Origin: Enterobacter sp. kpr-6
GTDB taxonomy: Bacteria > Pseudomonadota > Gammaproteobacteria > Enterobacterales > Enterobacteriaceae
Assembly (NCBI RefSeq): GCF_900116015.1
Contig: NZ_FOYH01000012.1
Location: 34,185-98,184, forward strand
Length of the DNA: 64,000 bases
Direction of reading: 5' to 3'
Shown in pieces: positions 39,929-50,637 of this stretch (the stretch's first letter is position 1; every line of letters starts with the position of its first letter). The notes under the pieces were generated by a model. It saw only the letters and a list, made by a program, of their open reading frames with translations, searched no databases and was not told the DNA's origin. The position numbers and the translations under genes are program-made.

Positions 39929-40273
39929 AATGGTGTGGGTTCTTAAACTCGGGGTAATACTCGAACTTAATTTGTGAATGGTATGGCAGGGTCATCCATG
40001 CCTGTTTTAGCGGCTTTCAACTCATGTCTGTTCGCTGCCTGCTTACAGGAAGAACACAGAACTGAAACGACAAGACGGATTGAGTGACAAGCCCGGAATC
40101 TATCCACTTCTCTCGCGGCGGTAGTGCTCAGCGGGAAGTATCGGGTAACACAAGATTCAACTGCAAAGATATGTTTAAAACGAAGTCAAAACTAACTTAG
40201 CACGACTAAAGCCGGGCGTCCAGCAATCCCAGGAAATTAGGAATGCCAGACGCCAGACGGAGAGACACATGGA
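39929..40273 (-). promoter_or_regulatory. rho mRNA leader with remnant of the rhoL leader peptide
   Basis: This 345-nt gap between trxA and rho is the autoregulated rho leader in E. coli. Minus-strand bases 40087-40055 encode SLNPSCRFSS, matching the middle of the E. coli leader peptide RhoL in the same frame. No ATG precedes it: the frame has a TAG at about 40102-40100, and the only nearby start is a TTG at 40090 giving MSLNPSCRFSSVFFL with a stop at 40043. No ribosome site is seen for it. The segment SRQRTDMS, matching the RhoL C-terminus, is in another frame. I read this as a conserved leader with a broken or shortened peptide. Confidence 0.5.
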
Positions 40274-40603
40274 TTATGCGAGGTTCGCGTCCAGGAACTC
40301 TTTCAGTTGACCTTTGGACAGTGCGCCCACTTTGGTCGCCGCCACTTCGCCGTTTTTAAACAGCAGCAGGGTCGGAATACCACGGATACCGTACTTCGGT
40401 GCAGTACCCGGGTTCTGGTCGATATTCAGCTTGGCAATGGTCAGTTTGCCCTGATATTCGTCAGCGATTTCATCCAGAATCGGAGCGATCATTTTGCACG
40501 GCCCGCACCATTCTGCCCAGAAATCTACAAGGGTCAGCCCTTCCGCTTTAAGTACATCCGTGTCAAAACTGTCGTCAGTCAGGTGAATAATTTTATCGCT
40601 CAT
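40274..40603 (-). CDS. trxA: TrxA, thioredoxin 1
   Basis: This 109-residue thioredoxin has the redox motif WCGPC at residues 32-36 and the cis-proline segment [10 protein letters not shown]. It starts at [18 protein letters not shown]; 25 open codons upstream lack a ribosome site. It is the general cytoplasmic disulfide reductase. It diverges from rhlB. Confidence 0.98.
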   Translation of the reverse strand: MSDKIIHLTDDSFDTDVLKAEGLTLVDFWAEWCGPCKMIAPILDEIADEYQGKLTIAKLNIDQNPGTAPKYGIRGIPTLLLFKNGEVAATKVGALSKGQLKEFLDANLA

Positions 40604-40747
40604 ATTTAACTCCACAGGAATAAGCCTGGCGTGTTGGTGTAGCATGAAACTACAACGCATTGATGCCACATTAACCAACTAAAGGTTGACTTTATTTCAC
40701 CGGATACGCTTTCGTAAAGCAATAGTAAGCTGATATTCTACCACACT

Positions 40748-42016
40748 ATGAGCAAAACACATTTAACAGAACAGAAGTTTACCGACTTCGCCCTGCACCC
40801 TAAGGTGATTGAAGCCCTTGAAAATAAAGGCTTTCATAATTGCACGCCCATACAGGCACTGGCTCTTCCGCTGACGCTGGCGGGCCGTGACGTTGCAGGG
40901 CAGGCGCAAACCGGTACCGGCAAAACGATGGCGTTCCTGACGTCAACGTTTCATTATCTCCTTTCTCACCCGGCGGCTGAAGACCGTAAAGTGAACCAAC
41001 CGCGCGCGCTGATCATGGCTCCAACCCGTGAACTGGCGGTGCAAATTCATGCTGATGCTGAGCCCCTGGCGCAGACAACCGGCCTGAAACTGGGACTCGC
41101 TTACGGCGGCGACGGTTACGACAAACAGCTTAAAGTGCTGGAAAGCGGCGTCGATATCCTGATCGGCACCACGGGTCGTCTGATCGATTACGCCAAACAG
41201 AACCACATCAACCTCGCTGCAATCCAGGTTGTCGTGCTGGATGAAGCGGATCGCATGTACGATCTGGGCTTTATCAAAGATATTCGCTGGCTGTTCCGCC
41301 GTATGCCAGCGGCGAATGAACGCCTGAACATGCTGTTCTCCGCTACGCTCTCTTACCGCGTGCGTGAACTGGCCTTCGAGCAGATGAACAACGCAGAATA
41401 TGTGGAAGTCGAACCGGAACAGAAAACCGGCCACCGCATAAAAGAAGAACTTTTCTACCCGTCTAACGAAGAAAAAATGCGCCTGCTGCAAACGTTGATC
41501 GAGGAAGAGTGGCCGGATCGCGCCATCATTTTCGCCAACACCAAGCACCGCTGTGAAGATATCTGGGGCAGCCTTGCCGCCGATGGTCATCGCGTAGGTC
41601 TGTTGACCGGCGATGTGGCGCAGAAAAAACGTCTGCGTATCCTCGACGAGTTTACCCGTGGCGATCTGGATATTCTGGTCGCGACGGACGTTGCGGCTCG
41701 CGGCCTGCACATTCCGGCAGTAACGCATGTCTTTAACTACGATCTCCCGGACGATTGCGAAGATTACGTTCACCGCATTGGTCGTACCGGTCGTGCTGGT
41801 GCCAGCGGTCATTCCATCAGCCTCGCCTGTGAAGAATACGCGCTGAATCTGCCTGCTATCGAAACGTACATCAGCCACTCGATTCCGGTGAGCAAATATA
41901 ATCCGGATGCGCTGATGACCGATTTGCCGAAACCGTTGCGCCTGACCCGCGCCCGCCCAGGCAATGGACCGCGCCGCTCCGGTGGTGCCCCACGTAACCG
42001 TCGCCGCTCAGGTTAA
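40748..42016 (+). CDS. rhlB: RhlB, DEAD-box RNA helicase of the degradosome
   Basis: The product is 422 residues (421 in E. coli). Motifs in order are the Q motif ([11 protein letters not shown]), Walker [13 protein letters not shown] in [17 protein letters not shown] in FSATLSYR, and [11 protein letters not shown] basic C-terminal tail ending RNRRRSG contacts RNase E. It unwinds RNA for PNPase in mRNA decay. It lies 11 nt upstream of gpp. Confidence 0.96.
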   Translation: MSKTHLTEQKFTDFALHPKVIEALENKGFHNCTPIQALALPLTLAGRDVAGQAQTGTGKTMAFLTSTFHYLLSHPAAEDRKVNQPRALIMAPTRELAVQIHADAEPLAQTTGLKLGLAYGGDGYDKQLKVLESGVDILIGTTGRLIDYAKQNHINLAAIQVVVLDEADRMYDLGFIKDIRWLFRRMPAANERLNMLFSATLSYRVRELAFEQMNNAEYVEVEPEQKTGHRIKEELFYPSNEEKMRLLQTLIEEEWPDRAIIFANTKHRCEDIWGSLAADGHRVGLLTGDVAQKKRLRILDEFTRGDLDILVATDVAARGLHIPAVTHVFNYDLPDDCEDYVHRIGRTGRAGASGHSISLACEEYALNLPAIETYISHSIPVSKYNPDALMTDLPKPLRLTRARPGNGPRRSGGAPRNRRRSG

Positions 42017-42027
42017 AAAAGAAAGCT

Positions 42028-43512
42028 ATGCTCAACGCCACTTCGCTTTATGCAGCAATCGATCTCGGTTCCAATAGTTTTCATATGCTGGTAGTTCGCG
42101 AGGTGGCAGGCAGTATACAAACGCTGACCCGTATCAAACGTAAAGTGCGTCTGGCTGCGGGTCTGAGCAATGATTTTGTGCTCTCCCCTGAAGCGATGGA
42201 TCGCGGCTGGCAATGCCTGCGTTTATTTGCCGAACGTTTGCAGGACATCCCACAGGTGCAGATCCAGGTGGTGGCCACCGCGACACTGCGCCTCGCCGTT
42301 AACGCCCACGTCTTCATCACTAAAGCGCAGGAAATCCTTGGCTGCCCGGTGCAGGTCATCAGCGGTCAGGAAGAAGCACGTCTGATTTATCAGGGCGTGG
42401 CGCACACGACCGGCGGTGACGATCGGCGTCTGGTGGTGGATATCGGTGGTGCCAGTACCGAACTGGTCACCGGCATCGGTGCGCAAACCACATCGCTGTT
42501 TAGCCTGTCGATGGGCTGTGTCACCTGGCTTGAGCGTTTTTTTACCGATCGTAATCTGGCGAAAGAGAATTTCGACGCAGCGGAAAAAGCGGCGCGCGAT
42601 GTGCTCTCTCCCGTTGCCGATGAACTGCGCTTAAACGGCTGGAAAGTCTGCGTAGGCGCGTCCGGTACAGTCCAGGCGCTGCAAGAAATCATGATGGCGC
42701 AGGGGATGGACGAGCACATTACGCTCGCCAAACTTCAGCAACTTAAGCAGCGCGCGATTCAGTGCGGTCGTCTGGAAGAGCTGGAAATCGAAGGGCTGAC
42801 GCTTGAACGCGCGCTGGTTTTCCCGAGCGGGCTGGCGATCCTGATCGCGATTTTCAGTGAACTAAATATTGAATATATGACCCTGGCGGGCGGTGCTCTG
42901 CGTGAGGGACTGGTCTACGGCATGCTGCATCTGTCGGTGGATCAGGATATCCGCAGCCGCACGCTGCGCAATATTCAGCGTCGTTTTATGGTGGATACCG
43001 AGCAGTCGCAGCGTGTCGCGCAACTGGCGTCACGCTTCGCCGAACAGGCAGGATCAGAGTGGGATTTGTCGCCATTGAGCCGCGAACTGCTGGTAAGTGC
43101 CTGTCAGTTGCATGAAATCGGCCTGAGCGTAGATTTCAAATATGCGCCGCAACATGCCGCCTATCTGGTGCGCAATCTCGACCTGCCTGGCTTTACCCCC
43201 GCGCAGAAAAAACTGCTCGCCACGCTGCTGTTAAACCAGACTAACCCGGTGGATTTGTCGTCGTTGCATCAGCAAAACGCCGTACCGCCGCGCGTGGCAG
43301 AGCATCTTTGCCGTTTACTTCGTCTGGCGATTATTTTCGCCAGCCGTCGCCGCGACGATCGGTTACCGCCGATTAGCCTGACGGTAAAGGATGAACAACT
43401 GACGTTAGCTTTGCCGCAGAACTGGCTTGCGCATCACCCGCTGGGAGCAGAGCTGATTGAACAGGAATGCCAGTGGCAGAGCTATGTTCACTGGCCGTTG
43501 ACGATTCAGTAG
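42028..43512 (+). CDS. gppA: GppA, guanosine pentaphosphate phosphohydrolase
   Basis: The product is 494 residues of the Ppx/GppA family. An N-terminal ASKHA fold carries [14 protein letters not shown] and [12 protein letters not shown] phosphate loops, and a C-terminal HD-like domain contains [12 protein letters not shown]. It converts pppGpp to ppGpp and can act on polyphosphate. It follows rhlB closely on the same strand and converges on rep through a palindromic repeat. Confidence 0.95.
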   Translation: MLNATSLYAAIDLGSNSFHMLVVREVAGSIQTLTRIKRKVRLAAGLSNDFVLSPEAMDRGWQCLRLFAERLQDIPQVQIQVVATATLRLAVNAHVFITKAQEILGCPVQVISGQEEARLIYQGVAHTTGGDDRRLVVDIGGASTELVTGIGAQTTSLFSLSMGCVTWLERFFTDRNLAKENFDAAEKAARDVLSPVADELRLNGWKVCVGASGTVQALQEIMMAQGMDEHITLAKLQQLKQRAIQCGRLEELEIEGLTLERALVFPSGLAILIAIFSELNIEYMTLAGGALREGLVYGMLHLSVDQDIRSRTLRNIQRRFMVDTEQSQRVAQLASRFAEQAGSEWDLSPLSRELLVSACQLHEIGLSVDFKYAPQHAAYLVRNLDLPGFTPAQKKLLATLLLNQTNPVDLSSLHQQNAVPPRVAEHLCRLLRLAIIFASRRRDDRLPPISLTVKDEQLTLALPQNWLAHHPLGAELIEQECQWQSYVHWPLTIQ

Positions 43513-43513
43513 G

Positions 43514-43608
43514 CCCCTCACCCTAACCCTCTCCCGCAGGGAGAGGGAACAGATTGTGCACAGACGGGTTTTCCCCCTCTCTCTGTGGGAGAGGGCCGGG
43601 GTGAGGGG
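43514..43608. repeat. REP-like palindromic repeat pair C
   Basis: CCCTCACCCTAACCCTCTCC... opens and ...GGGCCGGGGTGAGGGG closes a pair of inverted units with a spacer of about 30 nt. It fills the gap between the convergent gppA and rep stops and is the same family as at 10.2, 24.8 and 46.0 kb. Confidence 0.85.
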
Positions 43609-43613
43609 AAAAA

Positions 43614-45635
43614 TTATTTCGCCTTCGCTTTCGCCAGCATCGCCCTGATATTCGCCACGTTCGCCTGGCCTTTATGCATCCGTTCTTCCGCGCTCACCAC
43701 TTTGCGCTCCTGCTCCCAGATCACATCATCCTGCGGCAGTTCCAGCAGAAAACGGCTCGGTTCCGGGCGCACCAGTTCACCGTACTGCCGGCGCTCTTTG
43801 CACAGGGTAAAAATCAGCTCTTTTTGCGCACGGGTGATCCCCACGTACGCCAGGCGGCGCTCTTCATCAATATTGTCTTCATCAATACTACTCTGGTGAG
43901 GAAGAAATCCCTCTTCCATGCCCACCATAAAGACATACGGGAACTCCAGCCCTTTTGAGGCGTGCAGCGTCATCAGCTGAACCTGATCGGTTTCCTCATC
44001 ACTCTCGCCGCGCTCCATCATGTCGCGCAGGGTAAAGCGCGTCACCACCTGGGTCAGCGTCATCGGCTCATCAATATCGCTGCCTTCCAGCATCTCGGTC
44101 ATCCAGCTAAACAGCGTGTTGACGTTTTTCATGCGCATTTCTGCCGCTTTCTGGCTGGGAGACGTTTCATACAGCCAGGATTCGTAATCAATGCCGTGGA
44201 TCAAATCACGCACCGCCGCAATCGGCTCACGCTCGGACAGCCGCTGTACTTCGCCGAGCCAGTGGGTAAAGCGGGTAAGAGATTCATAGCCACGCCCGCT
44301 GAGCGTCTGGGTCAGCCCCATATCAAAGCTGGCGGCAAACAGGCTTTTGTTACGCGTGGTCGCCCATTCGCCCAGCTTTTGCAGCGTCGCCGGGCCAATC
44401 TCGCGCTTGGGTGTGTTGACGATACGCAGAAACGCGCTGTCGTCTTCGGTATTGGTCAGCACGCGCAGATAGGCCAGCAGGTCTTTAATTTCTGGCCGTG
44501 AGAAAAATGACGTGCCGCCCGAAATCCGGTAAGGAATGCGGTTCTGCATCAGAAACTTTTCAAACACCCGCGACTGATGGTTCCCGCGATAGAGGATCGC
44601 ATAATCCTTGTACTGCGTTTTCTGGATAAAGTGATGAGCGATAAGCTCCCCGGTCACCCGCTCGGCTTCGTGCTCTTCATGATTTGCGCTCAGCACTTTC
44701 AGTTCCGGCCCATAGCCGAGTTCAGAAAAGAGGCGCTTTTCAAACACGTGCGGGTTATTGGCGATAAGAATGTTCGCCGCCTTCAGAATGCGCCCGGACG
44801 AGCGGTAGTTTTGCTCAAGTTTAATCACCTGCAGGGCCGGGAAATCCTGGCTTAACAGCACCAGGTTTTGCGGACGTGCACCACGCCAGGAGTAAATCGA
44901 CTGATCGTCGTCGCCCACCACCGTAAAGCGCGCCCGCGCGCCCACCAGCAGCTTCACCAGTTCATACTGGCTGGTGTTGGTGTCCTGATATTCATCCACC
45001 AGCAGATAGCGGATCTTATTCTGCCAGCGCTCGCGAACCTCTTCATTACGCTGCAACAGCAGCGTCGGAAGCAGGATCAGATCGTCAAAATCGAGCACGT
45101 TGCAGGACTTCATGTGCGCGTCATACAGCCCATAGCAGTGAGCGAAAATGCGATCGCGCTCTCCCTTTGCCTGCGCTGCCGCCTGAGAAGGCGTCATCAG
45201 ATCGTTTTTCCAGTTAGAGATCGTCGAGATCAACTGCTGGAGCACCACTTTATCGTCGTCGATCAGCCCTTCCGCCAGCTCTTTAAGCAGCGCCACCTGG
45301 TCGGTATCGTCAAACAGGGAGAAGTTCGATTTCATGCCCAGCGCGGCATATTCCCGTTTGATGATATCCAGCCCCAGGGTGTGGAAGGTGGAGATCATCA
45401 GGCCACGCGCTTCTTTACGCCCCAGGGTTTGCCCGACGCGCTCTTTCATCTCGCGCGCCGCCTTGTTGGTAAAGGTCACTGCCGCGATATGTCGCGCCTG
45501 ATAGCCGCATTCACGGATCAGATGGGCGATTTTGTTGGTGATCACGCGGGTTTTGCCGGAACCGGCACCGGCCAGAACCAGACACGGCCCGGTAACAAAT
45601 TCGACGGCCTGCTGTTGGCCTGGGTTTAGACGCAT
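43614..45635 (-). CDS. rep: Rep, ATP-dependent 3'-5' DNA helicase
   Basis: The product is 673 residues, the E. coli length, from [23 protein letters not shown]. It is an SF1A helicase with Walker A AGAGSGKT, motif [23 protein letters not shown] and VGITRAQ, and a basic C-terminal tail that binds DnaB. It clears proteins ahead of replication forks. The frame extends 24 codons upstream of the chosen start but without family similarity. Confidence 0.97.
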   Translation of the reverse strand: MRLNPGQQQAVEFVTGPCLVLAGAGSGKTRVITNKIAHLIRECGYQARHIAAVTFTNKAAREMKERVGQTLGRKEARGLMISTFHTLGLDIIKREYAALGMKSNFSLFDDTDQVALLKELAEGLIDDDKVVLQQLISTISNWKNDLMTPSQAAAQAKGERDRIFAHCYGLYDAHMKSCNVLDFDDLILLPTLLLQRNEEVRERWQNKIRYLLVDEYQDTNTSQYELVKLLVGARARFTVVGDDDQSIYSWRGARPQNLVLLSQDFPALQVIKLEQNYRSSGRILKAANILIANNPHVFEKRLFSELGYGPELKVLSANHEEHEAERVTGELIAHHFIQKTQYKDYAILYRGNHQSRVFEKFLMQNRIPYRISGGTSFFSRPEIKDLLAYLRVLTNTEDDSAFLRIVNTPKREIGPATLQKLGEWATTRNKSLFAASFDMGLTQTLSGRGYESLTRFTHWLGEVQRLSEREPIAAVRDLIHGIDYESWLYETSPSQKAAEMRMKNVNTLFSWMTEMLEGSDIDEPMTLTQVVTRFTLRDMMERGESDEETDQVQLMTLHASKGLEFPYVFMVGMEEGFLPHQSSIDEDNIDEERRLAYVGITRAQKELIFTLCKERRQYGELVRPEPSRFLLELPQDDVIWEQERKVVSAEERMHKGQANVANIRAMLAKAKAK

Positions 45636-45669
45636 AAGAAGATCACCACTGAAAGTCGGGAGGGGATAA

Positions 45670-46002
<333 letters not shown>

Positions 46003-46004
46003 TA

Positions 46005-46036
46005 AAAAGGCCTTCTCTGAGAGAAGGCCTTTTGTT
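46005..46036 (+). terminator. ppiC terminator
   Basis: AAAAAGGCCTTCTC-tga-GAGAAGGCCTTTTGTTT forms an 11-bp stem with A-run and T-run flanks just after the ppiC stop, so it can act on both strands. Confidence 0.85.
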
Positions 46037-46038
46037 TG

Positions 46039-46125
46039 CCCCCTCTCCCCGTGGGAGAGGGCCGGGGTGAGGGGCTTTGTACGCATATCCCCCTCACCCT
46101 AACCCTCTCCCTCAAGGGAGAGGGA
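46039..46125. repeat. REP-like palindromic repeat pair D
   Basis: Two units of the CCCTCACCC family lie between the convergent ppiC and ilvC. One at 46039-46074 ends GGGCCGGGGTGAGGGG. The second at 46089-46125 starts CCCCTCACCCTAACCC. Unit order is reversed relative to pairs B and C. Confidence 0.85.
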
Positions 46126-46142
46126 ACGAATCGGTGTCGTAA

Positions 46143-47618
46143 TTAACCCGCTACCGCAATACGTTTCATATCGGTCATATAACCGCGCAGTTTCTTACCA
46201 ACAGCTTCGATCGCGTGGCTGCGGATCGCTTCGTTCACGTCACGCAACTGGGCGTTATCCACCGCAGTGCCTTCAACCGCTTTACCCAGATCGCCCGCCT
46301 GCAGCGTGGTCATAAACTCTTTCAGCAGCGGTACACACGCATAGGAGAACAGGTAGTTGCCGTACTCGGCGGTGTCAGAAATAACCACGTTCATTTCATA
46401 CAGACGCTTACGCGCGATGGTGTTCGCGATCAGCGGCAGTTCATGCAGGGATTCGTAGTAAGCGGATTCTTCGATGATGCCAGAATCCACCATGGTTTCG
46501 AACGCCAGCTCAACGCCTGCTTTCACCATCGCAATCATCAGCACGCCTTTATCGAAGTACTCCTGCTCGCTGATTTTGCCTTCGAACTGCGGCGCGGTTT
46601 CGAACGCGGTTTTGCCGGTCTCTTCACGCCAGGTCAGCAGGTTTTTATCGTCGTTAGCCCAGTCTGCCATCATGCCGGAGGAGAATTCGCCGGAGATGAT
46701 GTCGTCCATATGTTTCTGGAACAGCGGTGCCATGATCTCTTTCAGTTGCTCAGAGAGCGCATAAGCGCGGACTTTTGCCGGGTTGGACAGGCGATCCATC
46801 ATCAGGGTGATACCGCCCTGCTTCAGCGCTTCGGTGATGGTTTCCCAGCCGAACTGGATCAGTTTTTCTGCGTAAGCCGGGTCGGTGCCTTCTTCCACCA
46901 GCTTGTCGAAGCAGAGCAGAGAACCCGCCTGCAACATACCGCACAGAATGGTCTGCTCGCCCATCAGGTCAGATTTCACTTCTGCAACGAAGGAAGATTC
47001 CAGCACGCCCGCACGGTGACCGCCGGTGGCCGCAGCCCAGGCTTTAGCAATCGCCATGCCTTCGCCTTTCGGATCGTTTTCCGGGTGCACAGCAATCAGC
47101 GTCGGTACGCCGAAACCACGTTTGTACTCTTCGCGCACTTCGGTACCCGGACATTTCGGCGCAACCATCACGACGGTGATGTCTTTACGGATCTGCTCGC
47201 CCACTTCCACGATGTTAAAGCCGTGGGAGTAACCCAGCGCCGCGCCATCTTTCATCAGCGGCTGTACGGAACGCACAACGTCAGAGTGCTGTTTGTCCGG
47301 CGTCAGGTTAACCACCAGGTCCGCCTGCGGGATCAGCTCTTCGTAAGTGCCTACTTTAAAACCGTTTTCGGTCGCTTTACGCCAGGAAGCGCGTTTTTCT
47401 GCAATCGCTTCTTTACGCAGGGCGTAGGAGATATCCAGACCGGAATCACGCATGTTCAGGCCCTGGTTCAGACCCTGAGCGCCACAGCCGACGATGACCA
47501 CTTTTTTACCCTGAAGGTAGCTCGCGCCATCGGCGAATTCGTCGCGGCCCATAAAGCGACATTTACCCAGCTGTGCCAGCTGCTGGCGCAGGTTCAGTGT
47601 ATTAAAGTAGTTAGCCAT
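46143..47618 (-). CDS. ilvC: IlvC, ketol-acid reductoisomerase (class II)
   Basis: The product is 491 residues, the long class II form with duplicated C-terminal knotted domain. The NADPH loop [21 protein letters not shown] begins near residue 34. Metal-binding acidic residues lie in the first C-terminal domain ([14 protein letters not shown]). It converts acetolactate and acetohydroxybutyrate to dihydroxy acids in valine and isoleucine synthesis. It diverges from its activator gene ilvY. Confidence 0.98.
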   Translation of the reverse strand: MANYFNTLNLRQQLAQLGKCRFMGRDEFADGASYLQGKKVVIVGCGAQGLNQGLNMRDSGLDISYALRKEAIAEKRASWRKATENGFKVGTYEELIPQADLVVNLTPDKQHSDVVRSVQPLMKDGAALGYSHGFNIVEVGEQIRKDITVVMVAPKCPGTEVREEYKRGFGVPTLIAVHPENDPKGEGMAIAKAWAAATGGHRAGVLESSFVAEVKSDLMGEQTILCGMLQAGSLLCFDKLVEEGTDPAYAEKLIQFGWETITEALKQGGITLMMDRLSNPAKVRAYALSEQLKEIMAPLFQKHMDDIISGEFSSGMMADWANDDKNLLTWREETGKTAFETAPQFEGKISEQEYFDKGVLMIAMVKAGVELAFETMVDSGIIEESAYYESLHELPLIANTIARKRLYEMNVVISDTAEYGNYLFSYACVPLLKEFMTTLQAGDLGKAVEGTAVDNAQLRDVNEAIRSHAIEAVGKKLRGYMTDMKRIAVAG

Positions 47619-47703
47619 GATGGTGTACTCCGTGATGTTGTGTTGTCGTGCTTATTATTCGGTTCGCATATGCGAGATTGAACTTACTATATGACAGGAA
47701 AAT

Positions 47704-47751
47704 TATTGCGGAAATTGATATATTCACAACGTCACGTTGCAATTTCTGCAA
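47704..47751. promoter_or_regulatory. IlvY operators in the ilvC/ilvY intergenic region
   Basis: A near-perfect inverted repeat TTGCAATTTCTGCAA lies at 47737-47751 beside the ilvY start, and a second related site ATTGCGGAAATTGATAT lies at about 47705-47721 nearer ilvC. This tandem arrangement between the divergent genes fits the two-operator LysR-type control of ilvC by IlvY with acetolactate as inducer. Confidence 0.7.
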
Positions 47752-47773
47752 TGTAAATCGTGGAGCGTTGCCC

Positions 47774-48673
47774 GTGGATTTACGCGATCTCAAAATCTTC
47801 CTGCATCTGGCGGAAAGCCGTCACTTTGGCCGCAGCGCGCGCGCCATGCATGTCAGTCCTTCCACGCTCTCCCGGCAGATTCAGCGCCTGGAAGAAGATC
47901 TGGGTCAGCCGCTGTTTGTGCGCGATAACCGCACCGTCACGCTAACCGAAGCCGGGGAAGAACTGCGTACCTTTGCCCAGCAAACCCTGTTGCAGTACCA
48001 GCAACTGCGTCACACCATTGATCAGAAAGGCCCGTCGCTCTCCGGCGAACTGCGCCTGTTTTGCTCGGTTACCGCCGCGTACAGCCATTTGCCACCGATT
48101 CTCGATCGCTTTCGGGCGGAGCATCCTTCGGTAGAGATTAAGCTCACTACCGGCGATGCCGCCGACGCGATGGATAAAGTGGTGACGGGCGAAGCGGATC
48201 TGGCGATTGCCGGTAAGCCCGAAACCCTGCCGGGTGCGGTGGCCTTCTCCATGCTGGAAAATCTGGCGGTCGTGCTGATCGCCCCGGCGCTGCCCTGCCC
48301 GGTGCGTAATCAGGTATCGGTGGAAAAGCCCGACTGGTCAACGGTGCCGTTTATCATGGCGGATCAAGGGCCGGTGCGAAAACGCATTGAGCTGTGGTTT
48401 CGCCGTCAGAAAATCAGTAATCCGTCGATTTATGCCACCGTCGGTGGGCACGAGGCGATGGTGTCGATGGTCGCGCTGGGCTGCGGCGTGGCGCTGTTGC
48501 CGGAAGTGGTGCTGGAAAACAGCCCCGAACCGGTGCGTAATCGCGTGATGATTTTAGAACGCAGCAGTGAGGAAACGCCGTTTGAACTGGGCGTATGCGC
48601 GCAAAAAAAACGGCTCAATGAGCCGCTGATTGACGCCTTCTGGCAGATTGTGCTGATGCGGAATATGGCCTGA
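47774..48673 (+). CDS. ilvY: IlvY, LysR-type activator of ilvC
   Basis: The product is 299 residues from a GTG start (valine codon before DLRDLKIFLHLAESRHFG), as in E. coli. An N-terminal winged helix-turn-helix (SARAMHVSPSTLSRQIQRLE) precedes the inducer-binding domain. The ORF is open 42 codons further upstream, across the operators, but that part is not coding by comparison. In E. coli ilvY is adjacent to ilvA; here a four-gene cluster lies between. Confidence 0.96.
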   Translation: MDLRDLKIFLHLAESRHFGRSARAMHVSPSTLSRQIQRLEEDLGQPLFVRDNRTVTLTEAGEELRTFAQQTLLQYQQLRHTIDQKGPSLSGELRLFCSVTAAYSHLPPILDRFRAEHPSVEIKLTTGDAADAMDKVVTGEADLAIAGKPETLPGAVAFSMLENLAVVLIAPALPCPVRNQVSVEKPDWSTVPFIMADQGPVRKRIELWFRRQKISNPSIYATVGGHEAMVSMVALGCGVALLPEVVLENSPEPVRNRVMILERSSEETPFELGVCAQKKRLNEPLIDAFWQIVLMRNMA

Positions 48674-48975
48674 ATTATGCGCCGTGCGGCGGGAAGCCAG
48701 GCGCTTCCCGGTTATCACCGGTTTCATGCCAGCGGGTGTTATTTTCCCAGCCTAAAACAAGTAGACGCAATAATCCCCAATCCTGTACGATGCCATCCGG
48801 TTTTATATATTTAGCCTTAATTAAATATTGAATAAAACCCACAAATATCATTCACGCAAAATATATTAATTCTTCACTTAAATGACTTACAGCGTTAATT
48901 AAAAGACGTTTATTAAATAGTTAAAGCCTGATGGAAAAGGCTTTTAATTCTGCTCATGGACTGGAGTTGACTATT
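48674..48975 (+). promoter_or_regulatory. AT-rich upstream region of the glycosylation cluster
   Basis: This 302-nt gap after ilvY begins with a hairpin (CGGGAAGC-caggc-GCTTCCCG, 48690-48710), which may end ilvY mRNA although no T-run follows. From about 48800 the DNA is strongly AT-rich (TTAATTAAATATTG, AAATATATTAATTC, TTAATTAAAAGACG) and contains no gene. This base composition differs from its neighbours and is where the cluster promoter should lie; H-NS binding is a reasonable guess. Confidence 0.45.
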
Positions 48976-50211
48976 ATGCACTCTATGGACTTACGCCGAC
49001 TCGATCATTCAGAGAATGTATCGAATCCGGCCCATTATATTACCCGTAAGACTGAATACGCCCCCCTTGTTTCGGCAATCATTCCATGCCTGAACGAAGA
49101 ACTGACGCTTTTTATCTGTATTAATAAAATAATGAAAGCCTTTACCCGTATGGGTATTCAGGGTGAAGTGATCGTGGGTGATAATGGTTCAACGGATAAA
49201 TCCGTTGAAATTGCAACATCGCTGGGCGCGCGGGTTATTCACCAGCCCGTCAGAGGGTATGGCGCAGCAATAAGCGCGGCGGCCGGAGCCGCAAAAGGCA
49301 AATATCTCATCATGGCCGATGCCGATGACTCCTATGACTGGAGCCAGATTGATATTTTTGTTAATGCTCTGGAAAGCGGCGCAGACTTTGTCATGGGCAA
49401 TCGATTTGCCGGGGGAATAGAACCGGGGGCGATGCCGCCTCTGCATCGCTATCTGGGTAATCCGCTGCTTTCCGGTATTGCCCGTGTGCTTTACCATTCG
49501 CCCATTCATGATTTTCACTGTGGGATGCGGGCCTTTACCCGCGAAGCATTCCAGAAAATGTCCACCCGCTCGACAGGGATGGAATTTGCCTCCGAAATGA
49601 TTATTAACGCCCATCGCGCGGGGTTAATCATTCAGGAAGTGCCGATCAAGCTCTATCCGGACAAACGCAATCGCCCTCCTCATTTACGTTCATTTCGTGA
49701 TGGCTGGCGGCATCTGCGTCTTCTCATCGCCCACGCCCCGGATCGCATGTATTTGATCCCCGGCATTACGCTCCTACTTCCCGGCGTTATCGGCCTTGCG
49801 CTACTTGCCGCAGGCCCTATAGAAATCAACGGGTACTACTTTGGCATCCATTTCGTTGCCCTGGCCACAATGTCGACGCTCATTGGCCTTATCGCTCTCC
49901 TGTTAGGCGTGTTAGCTAAGGTCGCCATTGCCATTTACCACCCGGTGGCGCAAAGCCGGGTTATCCCCTGGCTGACGCGCTCGCACCCGCTGGAGTGGCT
50001 GGTATTCTGCGGCTCTTTTCTTGCCATATCAGGTTTTTGCGCCGACCTCCTCCTTGCCTTTCAATGGATATCGACCAGCGGCTCAATGGAACACTCGGTA
50101 CACGCTGTTTTTGTCATCAGCACGGCCTGCATCGCAGGCGTCCTGATGGTATTGACCGGATTCGTACTACAGCTCCTGCTGGACAGCCTGCACCGGAATG
50201 CGCAGCGATGA
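48976..50211 (+). CDS. GT2 glycosyltransferase, polyprenyl-phosphate sugar type
   Basis: The product is 411 residues from the ATG with GGAG 9 nt upstream; an in-frame ATG at 48931 lacks a ribosome site. The GT2 domain comes first: VSAIIPCLNEELTL near residues 34-48, GDNGSTDKS, and the metal-binding ADADDSYDWSQ. Membrane helices follow (from PGITLLLPGVIGL) with about four segments to the end. This matches the DPM1/GtrB-like class that makes undecaprenyl-phosphate-sugar on the cytoplasmic face. The ATGA overlap with the next gene, a GtrA-like protein, supports this. Sugar identity is unknown. Accessory to the conserved ilv locus. Confidence 0.85.
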   Translation: MHSMDLRRLDHSENVSNPAHYITRKTEYAPLVSAIIPCLNEELTLFICINKIMKAFTRMGIQGEVIVGDNGSTDKSVEIATSLGARVIHQPVRGYGAAISAAAGAAKGKYLIMADADDSYDWSQIDIFVNALESGADFVMGNRFAGGIEPGAMPPLHRYLGNPLLSGIARVLYHSPIHDFHCGMRAFTREAFQKMSTRSTGMEFASEMIINAHRAGLIIQEVPIKLYPDKRNRPPHLRSFRDGWRHLRLLIAHAPDRMYLIPGITLLLPGVIGLALLAAGPIEINGYYFGIHFVALATMSTLIGLIALLLGVLAKVAIAIYHPVAQSRVIPWLTRSHPLEWLVFCGSFLAISGFCADLLLAFQWISTSGSMEHSVHAVFVISTACIAGVLMVLTGFVLQLLLDSLHRNAQR

Positions 50212-50600
50212 AAATCCGTACCTCCTGTGCTTATCTCTGCATTTCTGGCAGTTGTTTCCTCGGACATAATGCCATCATGATTGTGGCGGAAAGTGCAGGC
50301 GCAGCGCTCTGGTTAGCGATCCTGTTATCTTTCGTTACCACCGTTACCGCTGGCTATCTATCGCACAGCGTATTCACGTTTAAACAGCCGCTATCACTTC
50401 GTGCCTTTGGGCGTTATACCGCCAGCATGTCGCTGAATATCCCGCTGGTATTTGCCTGCACCGGGTTCTGGTATCACTGGCTGGAATTTCCGATGCTTGT
50501 TGCCGCGCCGCTTGCGTCGCTGTGCATGCTGGTGCTGAATTTTTTCCTGAGCCGCTGGGCTATTAGCGCCTCAGGCCGCAATAAGGCTGTACCGATATGA
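50208..50600 (+). CDS. GtrA-family membrane protein (sugar-lipid flippase type)
   Basis: This 130-residue protein has four hydrophobic segments and the GtrA-family signature around YLSHSVFTFKQ in the second to third helix region and the final NFFLSRWAIS. GtrA proteins are thought to flip undecaprenyl-phosphate-linked sugars to the periplasm. Its ATG overlaps the stop of the GT2 gene (ATGA, 50208-50211), suggesting coupled translation. Confidence 0.8.
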   Translation: MKIRTSCAYLCISGSCFLGHNAIMIVAESAGAALWLAILLSFVTTVTAGYLSHSVFTFKQPLSLRAFGRYTASMSLNIPLVFACTGFWYHWLEFPMLVAAPLASLCMLVLNFFLSRWAISASGRNKAVPI

Positions 50601-50637
50601 TTAAGCCCCGGAAACGCTTACCAGGAGAATGTCGCCG

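Noticed and set aside
46215..47681. A 488-codon frame antisense to ilvC
   Set aside because: Long only because of codon bias in ilvC; no ribosome site or family motif, and IlvC is unmistakable on the other strand.
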